From NCBI GenBank assembly GCA_019400425.1, contig JAFREE010000238.1, positions 1-23,772 of the forward strand: DNA of 23,772 nt, read 5' to 3'. The stretch is from Hymenochaete sp. R1 (Eukaryota; Basidiomycota; Agaricomycetes; Hymenochaetales; Hymenochaetaceae). The notes below the pieces were generated by a model, which worked only from the letters and a program-made list of their open reading frames with translations, was not told where the DNA came from and ran no database searches. Shown in pieces: positions 1-7,524 of this stretch. The number at the start of each line of letters is the position of its first letter. Position 1 is the stretch's first letter. Position numbers and translations under genes: made by a program.

Positions 1-215
1 ATCTCCATCGATTTCACGCTATCCTCATGCTCCCTACTACCTTCCTGATCAGCGTCGATGTGTGGCCGTCGGTGATTTTCTACAGCTTTCCTGCCAAAGA
101 CGAAGTGATCGTTCACATACGTCTTCGATGTTTGTGAGGATGTGCTCGAATCGTCATGATCAAGATCAACGTTCTCATGGTTACGTGTTATCGAGGCAGG
201 GGTGCAAGCGAGCAT
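1..215 (-). CDS. 5' part of an unknown gene, cut by the left edge
   Basis: On the minus strand an ATG at 215-213 opens a frame that stays free of stops for 71 codons and runs off the window. The peptide begins MLACTPASITRNHENVDLDH and is rich in Asp, Glu, His and Ser, with a later stretch NDHFVFGRKAVENHRRP. No domain is recognised. The charged composition is more gene-like than the Leu/Ser/Arg mix of a chance frame, but the piece is short. The region upstream contains a 13-G run about 50 bp away. It may be the first exon of a longer gene; a chance open frame is not excluded. Confidence 0.35.
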   Translation of the reverse strand, partial: MLACTPASITRNHENVDLDHDDSSTSSQTSKTYVNDHFVFGRKAVENHRRPHIDADQEGSREHEDSVKSME

Positions 216-264
216 ATTGAAAGGACTTCTGAGAGTGTATGAATGGCAAAGACGTGTGGGCCCT

Positions 265-277
265 GGGGGGGGGGGGG
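265..277 (+). repeat. Homopolymer run of 13 G
   Basis: Thirteen consecutive G lie about 50 bp upstream of the leftmost minus-strand ATG. Such a run is prone to polymerase slippage and sequencing error, so its exact length should not be trusted. Confidence 0.9.
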
Positions 278-862
278 TGAAGATTAAGCGCCTCCTTCTC
301 TCGTACTAGGAGCCGTCGTGTTTTATATCCCTTTTTACGAACCGCCTCCATTTCTCCCCTAATTTGGAACTTCGAAATGTCTCTCGTTCATAATTTACAA
401 CTACTAGTAGTTTGATGAGCTGCGGTCACTTCGTCGCTTATATTGCGTGGAGAATTCATCTTGGTGGTTTCAGTCTGATTCCGTCAAAAAAAACTCAAAA
501 TGAGAAATGGGTCGGAAGCGGTTGAACATTCCCACAGGCCAAAGAACATTTTGTATTATTCCCGGGCTCCTTTCGATAAGAAACCCCTCCCCCCTTCCCC
601 CGAGGTTCACAGCGCCCCCCCACCCTTGATGAATCCCCTTCAAATATTTATACAAGCTACTCTAGTCTACTCAAGAAGAGCGGCAATTTTTTAAGTCATC
701 TGATGCAGAAGGAAAGCAGGAAATAAAGTAACTTTGACTTGAGCTTTTAAAACCCTTTTGATAAGGTTGGGTCACATCGTGTCACACTGAAGATAATCAG
801 AATGTCTGATTGATCTCCCCCTCGAGCTTAGAAAGGCATAGTACACTGGGGCCCTGTTCGTT

Positions 863-939
863 GCGCGCGTTTGGGGCAAAAAGTGTTTTTTTTTGCCCCA
901 AAACGCGTGCACTGTAGTAGCACTAGTGCTAGTGTGCAC
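863..939. repeat. Small hairpin plus adjacent palindrome, possible MITE end
   Basis: The arm 863-882 (GCGCGCGTTTGGGGCAAAAA) recurs in reverse complement at 890-910 with one extra A and one substitution, separated by a T-rich loop. Directly after it, 907-939 is a second imperfect palindrome centred on AGCACTAGTGCT and bounded by GTGCAC on both sides. Just before the first arm stands GGGGCCCTGTTCGTT, which resembles terminal sequences of PIF/Harbinger-type miniature elements. No target-site duplication was found, so assignment to an element is only a guess. Confidence 0.5.
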
Positions 940-1206
940 TCGAGATGATAAAGGTAATAATTATAAAGATAAGTCTACACATCAAATTCGATCAGTGGTG
1001 ATCACAAGGACCTTCATAAAGTCAGTTTGATAAGAGAAGTAGATAAAGGACGAGTGACACGGATCGTGAATCAGACTTGCATGTTGATGAAACCTTTCCC
1101 GAGCCTTTTTATATTTATTACACTCTGAATTAGATTGTCGATGCTTTTATCGGACGAGAAGAAGAAATGCTGCCAACTGCAGTTAGAAACGTTAAATGAA
1201 TGAACA

Positions 1207-2616
1207 TTAACAACGCACATCGCCGCCGGTACAGTCAGACACGATGTTCTGCCCATCCCCACACACACATGCGTAGTATTGAGCGAGGTATCGGTACGTA
1301 TTACTGTCGACTACCTTCCAATATCGGAGACCATCAATCCGTACATCCTTGTCATGTCGAGCAGAGGGGTGTGCGGACATGTTGAGAACTTTGCGTTCGT
1401 TATTCGCGTCCCTATCGTCGTTCGGTGTCGTTGCTTTCGAACTGCCGCGCTTCGTCTTCATCTTCGTATCACCGTCATCGACCTGAACGTGGGCGAGCAT
1501 GTTGGCAATTTCCGGTATCGACCACGCCTTCGCAACCGTGTCCAATCGTTCCACTTTCTCCGGGTTCAGTATTCCTTCTTCAACCACATTCTTCATATCC
1601 TCGAAGCTTGTCTTGTACTCCTTGAGGATACGCTCTATTTCGTCTGCAATTAATCCGGATTTGAGATACTCTGGTCTCGTTATATATCGTGGATTGAGTA
1701 GATTTCCGGCAAGTAGAAGATCCTTTGCCCTCCTATAGTTGCGATTCCTCGGATCCCCGATCGCCTTCTTCGCCTCTTCAACCTTAGGGTACGATTGTTG
1801 CATTTTTATGCCCCATTCATAAGTACGGCAAATGTACTTGATCACGTCAACTGCCTTTGCCACTCGTTGCCTTCTCAAATTCGGCGACTTCTCCCACACC
1901 ATAGGATCAGACGCACGCACCGTAGACACACGGTTCAAGGTCATTCGCAAAGCCGATGGCGATTTTTCGTGCAACTTGGTGAGTTTTATGTCGACGAAGG
2001 GTTTTAGATACTTTTGAGTGACGTCCAAAAGATTTCTTCGACTAGACATGTCCCTGTTTTCGTTTGCCATGTCAATCGTAATTTCACTGTTTAAGTCCTT
2101 CAGGAATTCTGGAGCGTCTCGAAGTGGTTCATCAAGAACTGCACGGGCGTCCACCACATGTCGAGCCCCGTACCGCTGATTAAGATCAATCGCCGAATGT
2201 CTTATCCTCCTGAATGAACAACGTACCGGTAGGATCTTCTCCTCGAAGAATCTCAACCCAGCCTTCAAATTTAGAACCTCCCACTCGATGCTGGCCAGCT
2301 CCTTCTCTCGTTCCCGGGAGACGTGTTGAAGTTTTCGAAGGCTGATTCTAAGTTTCGCATTCTCAGTGATGAGCTCTTCGTTCGTCTTCTTTCCCCGTAG
2401 TATCTCGGCGCTGGGATGCCAAGCCTCTTCCTGCAAATCTTCAATCTCTTCATCCTTCCGATCACCTTGTGCGGCGGCATCATTGAAAGATGACCGCAGA
2501 CCGTCCTTGACTCCTTCAAAGAAAGCTAACTGCTCCTCCAAGAATGACCTCGACGTGCTGGAATCGTCTTGATTGCTTTGGCTATGCCTGGTCGGGGTGA
2601 CGAGATTAGTAGACAT
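1207..2616 (-). CDS. Hypothetical coiled-coil protein, about 469 aa
   Basis: A single uninterrupted frame of 469 codons starts at the ATG 2616-2614. No domain is recognised. Residues about 25-125 are rich in Glu, Lys, Gln and Leu with heptad-like spacing (for example ELITENAKLRISLRKL and SREREKELASIEWEVLNL), so a coiled coil is likely. The middle is basic and helical-looking, with a segment AKAVDVIKYICRTYEWGIKM near residue 240. The last 40 residues are unusual (YYACVCGDG, four Cys). A possible in-frame intron of 66 nt with GT...AG ends near the 3' end would remove part of that tail. There is no signal peptide or membrane segment. It is probably a lineage-restricted intracellular protein; function unknown. 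The length of the open frame makes a real gene likely. Confidence 0.65.
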   Translation of the reverse strand: MSTNLVTPTRHSQSNQDDSSTSRSFLEEQLAFFEGVKDGLRSSFNDAAAQGDRKDEEIEDLQEEAWHPSAEILRGKKTNEELITENAKLRISLRKLQHVSREREKELASIEWEVLNLKAGLRFFEEKILPVRCSFRRIRHSAIDLNQRYGARHVVDARAVLDEPLRDAPEFLKDLNSEITIDMANENRDMSSRRNLLDVTQKYLKPFVDIKLTKLHEKSPSALRMTLNRVSTVRASDPMVWEKSPNLRRQRVAKAVDVIKYICRTYEWGIKMQQSYPKVEEAKKAIGDPRNRNYRRAKDLLLAGNLLNPRYITRPEYLKSGLIADEIERILKEYKTSFEDMKNVVEEGILNPEKVERLDTVAKAWSIPEIANMLAHVQVDDGDTKMKTKRGSSKATTPNDDRDANNERKVLNMSAHPSARHDKDVRIDGLRYWKVVDSNTYRYLAQYYACVCGDGQNIVSDCTGGDVRC

Positions 2617-3022
2617 AGTGAGATAATATGCAAGGGTAGTGATTCAGGAAAATTTGTGGGCAGAGAACGAGCGCCTCCGCACGCGAACTTCATGCTTCTT
2701 CCGCCGACAAACCCTGATCCCTTCCCTATTCGATCGAGTCACAGCTTCTTTTTCTACCACTTATAGGGTTCCTTGTTGTGGCTCCGCCGCCGCATGTGCA
2801 TACGCCAGATATAAAACCATTACTCATATGTAACATATACTGAGAGGGCTGGAAGGGGAAGCTGGTGCACGTGGGAATTGGTAATGAACCAAAATACGTT
2901 ACTTGTAATTGGGAGGACGAGACGAAATTTACGTAACATCCGGATTTCTCATACTCCTGACCTCACTCTTTCTTTGGCCATCAAACATACACACATACAC
3001 ACACACTAGTATTACTATTAGC
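2617..3022. other. Upstream region of the coiled-coil gene, with CA repeat
   Basis: This is the promoter side of the minus-strand gene starting at 2616. A weak TATA-like TATAAG on the minus strand lies near 2760, about 145 bp before the ATG. A CA-rich microsatellite with interruptions occupies about 2985-3006, next to the foldback element. I see no gene. Confidence 0.4.
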
Positions 3023-3245
3023 AGGGGGAGTCAAAGTTGCTACTGCCAGCTGCCAGCTCTGCTACTGCGCATGCGGGCTCCGCGCGCGACTTCCTTTTTG
3101 GTCGAGCTCAACCGCGTCTTACGTGGAATGATAATTGGTAGGAGTAAAATGACGCGGTTGAGCTACCAAAAAGGAAGTCGCGCGCGGAGCCCGCATGCGC
3201 AGTAGCAGAGCTGGCAGTAGCAACTTTGAGAGTTTGACTCCCCCT
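3023..3245. mobile_element. Foldback / MITE-like element with long, nearly identical arms
   Basis: The left arm 3023-3118 and right arm 3151-3245 are reverse complements of each other around a 32-nt spacer. When aligned they differ only by three small indels: an 8-nt insertion in the right arm near the tip (CTCTCAAA), a 7-nt duplication in the left arm (CTGCCAG) and 2 nt near the inner end. I found no substitutions. Both tips read AGGGGGAGTCAAA. The element has no coding capacity and no clear target-site duplication. A related single arm lies near 22107-22192. It is best read as a non-autonomous foldback or MITE; a transcript across it would fold into a hairpin of roughly 90 bp. Confidence 0.85.
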
Positions 3246-3847
3246 ACTCTCTTCAGGCTTTTGGACAAACACGGCGATCTCCTCGTCGTCGTGCCGCTGC
3301 TTGCCAGTGCGAGCTACCTTTTGGACTAACATTGATTTATTATGCGTGTACGTTCTACGTAGCGAAGTCTGCTTGCCGTATCTTACTCACCACCCCGCTA
3401 TGGTGGCAAGCCTCTCGTAATCCCCCGGCGGCATGAACGCCTTTTGACTTGAAAATCCAGCCCGTCATGGAAGTCTACCTGCCTCTGCATTATAGAAAGG
3501 CGCGAAGATCGGATGAAGAATAGTAGGTCGTCGACGAATCGGCATCGAAGCAAAGTATGTACGTTCTCAACCTCAGCTGCAAGTCGTATTTTCTTTACAT
3601 CTTCAACCATGCCCCTCTACCCCCCTGATCGTCCCTTCTGTCGCTGTCCTCGACATTCAGAGCGAGCGTAACTATCGACGTCCTCGCCAACGACGATGCG
3701 CTAACCACCCACGTCCCTATCATGCCCTTTCATGCCCCCTCGTCTATGTCACAGTGACTCTCCGTCTCCGTCTCTAATGTCTATAGCATCTTAGACGCGT
3801 CTCGCTCAATGATATTGCTTCTCGCACCAGGTTCATATACTTTCTTA
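3246..3847. other. No supported gene; short coding-like fragments
   Basis: On the minus strand 3246-3332 reads MLVQKVARTGKQRHDDEE, which has coding-like composition but runs into the foldback element. It also contains a short direct repeat CTTTTGGAC(A/T)AAC near 3259 and 3318. Minus-strand frames at 3398-3610 give fragments such as SSQKAFMPPGDYERLATIAG next to stops. These may be remains of a gene; none can be assembled. Confidence 0.3.
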
Positions 3848-4260
3848 ATGTCTTCCAAGTCTGTACATGCTAACGTCGCACGCGCTTTGATCGGGGCGGG
3901 GAAATGGAATGCGTATAGCTTTGCGCGCCCAGGGCGGATGGCTCCAGAGGTCGACCCCACGACGATCCGTCACGCCGCGTAGCAGTCAAGCTCGTCTTCA
4001 GAGAGAAGAACATGAACCCGCCGTGCGTTCGGTCACTGTGAGTTCCCTCTCTTCTTGCACTCACTTGGATATTTCAGTGAATCTTACTGATTATGCGCAC
4101 CAGATGGAATGAAATGAAAATCGTGCGGAAGCTTAAGCAGGACGCGCATCCACCCATCGTCACCTTCCACTCGTTTATTATCACACCTTCGTTTGCGATC
4201 AGTATAATGTGAGTACTTTCTCCCCTAAACTTTGAGTTTCGGAGATATGCGCCCATGTAG
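3848..4260 (+). pseudogene. Remnant of a protein-kinase N-lobe
   Basis: Translated pieces match the start of a protein-kinase domain. The frame from the ATG at 3848 gives LIGAGKWNAYSFARPGR, resembling a glycine-rich loop region. After a frame change near 3960, 3979-4037 reads VAVKLVFREKN with the beta-3 lysine motif. A 66-nt intron (4038-4103, GTGAGT...CAG) joins this in phase to WNEMKIVRKLKQ, containing a plausible alpha-C glutamate, then HPPIVTFHSFIITPSFAISI, typical of kinase beta-4/beta-5. A further donor lies at 4209. The next possible exon (from 4261) shows no kinase sequence: no HRD loop, no DFG and no C-lobe. The frame break and missing two thirds of the domain point to a truncated pseudogene. 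The pattern resembles fungal Ser/Thr kinases; the subfamily is not assigned. Confidence 0.5.
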
Positions 4261-4812
4261 CGTCTGGCGGGAGATGATTTGTTTCATTAAATCTGAACGG
4301 TTCCTCCAACGACGAGTACCCAAGTTTTCTCAACCCGCCCGTCCTTTGCACTCGTGAATTCTTCCTCACGTTGCTCATTTAAGATCTACTTAACTTTTTT
4401 TTTCATTTTCGGCCCGTGCAATGCTTGTGGATCAGCCATTTCAAAGTAACATCAGACACAGACCGAAAGGGCGGCCCAATCTTCGCTTCCGTTCGCATCT
4501 CCCCATACTCCGCTCTCCGGAGAATGTGTATATATTATTCGAGAAATGGAAAGGCTTAATATTTGCAGAGGGAGATATTTCCTCTAAGGCCCCTGCCTTA
4601 ATCGTTGATCGCAGATGTACCTGCGCTGGTCTGATCATAGGCTTGAGTATTGATCTCAAGCCGGAGGAATACATAACGAATGATAAGAAAAGGGATTTGG
4701 CACAAAAAAAAGAAACTTTGCGAATAAGGGTGGAATACGATGGGTTCGAAAGAAAAAAAAAGTAATGGGTTGCTGGGCGTACCCGAGGTCCGAGAAGAAT
4801 GAGCAGTCTTTA
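4261..4812. other. No supported gene
   Basis: A plus-strand open frame of 114 codons (4421-4765) ends in a lysine- and arginine-rich tail produced by an A-rich tract. It lacks recognisable domains and I do not accept it as a gene. No kinase C-lobe was found that could complete the remnant to the left. Confidence 0.4.
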
Positions 4813-7131
4813 TTATCGACTACTCGATTCCCATCTGGATGTCGCCGTTACGACTACCTTGTCTCGCCGAGTCCTCCGGTGCTCGCCCAATAACGCCAGT
4901 TCGTCTCCTATAACTCCTGCACCTGTTTTGCTCAGAATCCGTGCGCTGATAGATCCGCCAGGGCGCTGCTGCAGTATTTCGTCCACCGGCGACAAGCTTG
5001 GCAACGGTCGCGCACCCACGGAAGTAGGTTGTCCGTGGAGAGAACCCCCTCCATAAGTTGCGGGCGGAAGTGATCGCCTTCCGCGGGGAAGGTGTCTAGG
5101 TTCGGAAACACTTCGCCAGGACACGAAGGGCCACGATGTATTGGGAGTCGCGTAGAGGCAGTCGGAAATGGTGGAGGCTCCTGCTCTCCACGTACCTACG
5201 AAGCAGGTGGAGGTCTAGCAAGCCGGCCTCGGGGAATCGTAGGCCCGGTGGTAGTGGCTCGCCACCGGGTTTGGGACTGTCATATTCCTTCTGGCACATC
5301 AGAAGAAAATGGGCCTTGGCAGTGAGGGGCCAACTCTCGTCCCACTTGAGAAGGCTGCGCTGCGCACAGTTAGGAGGTGTCGTGGGTAGGGGGTTAGGGC
5401 TTCCTTGAAGAAGGCCAGGGCGGGGTCATTGGGGTTGGATTTGGCATGGGGGCCCTCGCTGACCAAGTAGTTGTGCCAGCCCCGCCATAGGCCGTCGGCG
5501 GGGCCGTGTTGGGCATGTGCTCTCAGCTGCGCTGCAGCACCGGCACGTCCCTCTGCGTGACGGGGCACCAAGGACCTGACGTGGGTGTTACGCCATCTCT
5601 CGCGAAGGTGACAACTCGTGTTTCGGCGTGCCGATACACACCATGCTCGACTTTGCAAGCATCGAGCAGGGCTTCACGAAACCCATCCGGGAAATCCTTG
5701 TCCTGTAGAGCGTTCTGGTTTTTTTACCAACAGCGAAGAGGGCCTTGCCGTTGTCGTAAAAACGACGGGGTTCGCGGATGTAACTGGAGACGTGGTAGAG
5801 GAAGGGGCCAACGACTTCCTTCGGGAAGAAATCATAGTACTCCCCTACGAAGCACTTGGGCCTGACGTGCTTGATCATCGGGACGAAGCCGTCCGAAAGT
5901 TCATCTTCGTCCTCAGCCCATAGGATTGCCATATGTTCGGCGTGGGTGGGGTGAGGAGTTTAGCGCTGGGCCCGCGGCCCACTGGACGGTGTAGGAAGGG
6001 CGAGGGAGTGCGAGCAGGGGATGGGAGAGCCAACGTAGTCACCGACGGTGATATGTACGAGAGTCCATCGCCGGCCGGTTGGAACATCTCTATGTCTTTC
6101 GTGGGGTGACTGCACGGGAGCGATGGACGGTGGGGCGGTTGAGCCGGATATAATGGGCAGCGACGATGATAAAGCGATCGGAGACGTGCGCGAATGAGCG
6201 CCTTCAGTTTGATAGGGCATGGGACAGCCCATTTCGACGTCGTCCGCGGACAGAGGAACGTCGGGGGAAAGTTCGAGGCCGTCGTCATGCGCTGCCTGGA
6301 GGTCATAGGCCTCCTCCGTGATGTTGCCCAGCATGGGTCCATCCAGAGGTGAGGCATGGTTCACCCTCCGACGAGGGTTCGTCGTACACTAACGGCGTGT
6401 AGTCGTCGACGACGTCGTCATAATACGGCTGGGGCGAACGAGCCCGTTTCCCACCTTGATGTCCCCTTTTGGGAGGATCACTCGTTCCTCGTCGTCGCGC
6501 ATAGCAACAACCTTACTGCCTCCAGCCACGATCCGTTGGATCCAGGGATAGCGTTGCTGGACCGTTTTTGCGCCTGGATATCTTCGTCTTGTTGGCGAAG
6601 ACGAGCGCGCAGGTTGACGTCGGACTTGCGTTCGTCTGCTAGTGAAGACCGTACATCGTCCAGTTATTTCTGAAGGTCCTTGACCTCTGCCGCCGCGGCA
6701 TCCTGGCGGAAGGCTTTGAATGCCGTCCACCGTTCGCTGTTGGCTGGGACTTCCCGTAGTGAACGGGAATGTGTTTCCCAGTCTTGACACGTCCGGCACC
6801 CCCGCTTGCGCATGACGCACACGCCGCGAACGGCATGTACAGGTGGGATGGGGGCGGGGGCATTGGAGGCCCAGCACGGGCTGATGAGCCCCCATATCAA
6901 TGACGGGGAGCTGATGAGGCTCCCGTTTGTCGTTGACCCCGTGTTGGGGGTATGTTGTGTCACGGTCGTGATTGACCTGACATGATGGCAAAACAGAGAG
7001 AGAGAGGGAGAAAAATGATTGTTGTCCGCGTCGTGAGTGATCGACGCTGAGCCTGAACGGTGACGCCGCGCTGTTAACGTCACGATGTCTTTAAATCTCT
7101 CGATCGGCTTTCGCTTTACACAATCTCTCAT
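4813..7131 (-). pseudogene. Multiply frameshifted gene of unknown family
   Basis: Consecutive minus-strand segments in different frames have coding-like composition and follow each other in order. From 5' to 3': a cysteine pair region GCRTCQDWETHSRSLREVP (about 6790); an in-frame TAA at 6666-6664 followed directly by a coiled-coil-like LDDVRSSLADERKSDVNLRA; an acidic PYYDDVVDDYTPLVYDEPSS (about 6400); SPDVPLSADDVEMGCPMPYQ (about 6230); MAILWAEDEDELSDGFVPMI (5932 onward) with KCFVGEYYDFFPKEVVGPFL; FPDGFREALLDACKVEHGVY (about 5680); HAQHGPADGLWRGWHNYLVS (about 5500); AHFLLMCQKEYDSPKPGG (about 5300); and VFPNLDTFPAEGDHFRPQLM (about 5090). At least five frame changes are needed, more than short introns can explain, since I see no matching splice sites at most breaks. 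No known domain is recognised. The likely original was an acidic, regulator-like basidiomycete protein or a transposon-associated gene, now dead. Confidence 0.5.
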
Positions 7132-7524
7132 TCTTTTACTTCAGTACTTTAATAGTACATTACTTATCGGATTCATGTACATGTCTCAAGCATCTACATC
7201 ATAATGTATGTATGTGTACACCAGATATAAATTCTAGTCGCACAGTGATATGGAGCTACATATATGCATACTACTCATTTTTAAGTCTATATATTTATTG
7301 AAGAACTCCGCGCGTTTCCGAGCAAATTTTAATTTAAAACAAGGTCTTCGCGAATCGTGAGGCCGTGGTAACCATCACGTGCTTTCAGGCCGCGTGAGCG
7401 CCTCATGATTATTACGCGTGCGCAACACATTCGAGCTCACGCTACCCTTCAGCATTCACCACCACTATCCTCCTACAAGAGTTCTCGTCGTCCTCAAGTC
7501 TTTGCCTAGAGAAAATCTTTCGAT
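7132..7524. promoter_or_regulatory. AT-rich spacer upstream of the FunK1-like gene
   Basis: This spacer separates the broken minus-strand gene (start 7131) from the plus-strand kinase gene (start 7525), so it would hold both promoters. It is AT-rich around 7140-7310, with a TATA-like TATATATTTA near 7287, about 230 bp before the ATG. That distance is long for a fungal core promoter, so the exact start site is unknown. I see no gene. Confidence 0.35.

Larger units (their letters stand above)
216..1206. other. Intergenic stretch with G/C runs and a small hairpin
   Basis: I see no supportable gene here. The stretch contains a run of 13 G (265-277), a C-rich patch (about 586-628, several C tracts of 4-7) and an inverted repeat near 863-910, listed separately. 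Short open frames at 470-694 occur on both strands and look like chance. The right part, about 1000-1200, is AT-rich and would be the 3' flank of the minus-strand gene ending at 1207. Confidence 0.5.

Noticed and set aside
2985..3006. Terminal-repeat candidate in the CA-rich microsatellite
   Set aside because: It is a simple CA repeat beside the foldback tip and does not recur at the other end.
3008..3256. Target-site duplication around the foldback element
   Set aside because: The flanks ...CTATTAGC and ACTCTCTT... share no convincing duplication of 2 to 9 bp.
4421..4765. Plus-strand open frame of 114 codons
   Set aside because: It ends in an A-rich tract giving a Lys-rich tail and resembles nothing known.
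6389..6991. Minus-strand open frame of 200 codons
   Set aside because: The neighbouring frame carries the coiled-coil and Cys motifs that continue downstream; this frame is rich in Arg, Pro and Ser as expected for a shadow.
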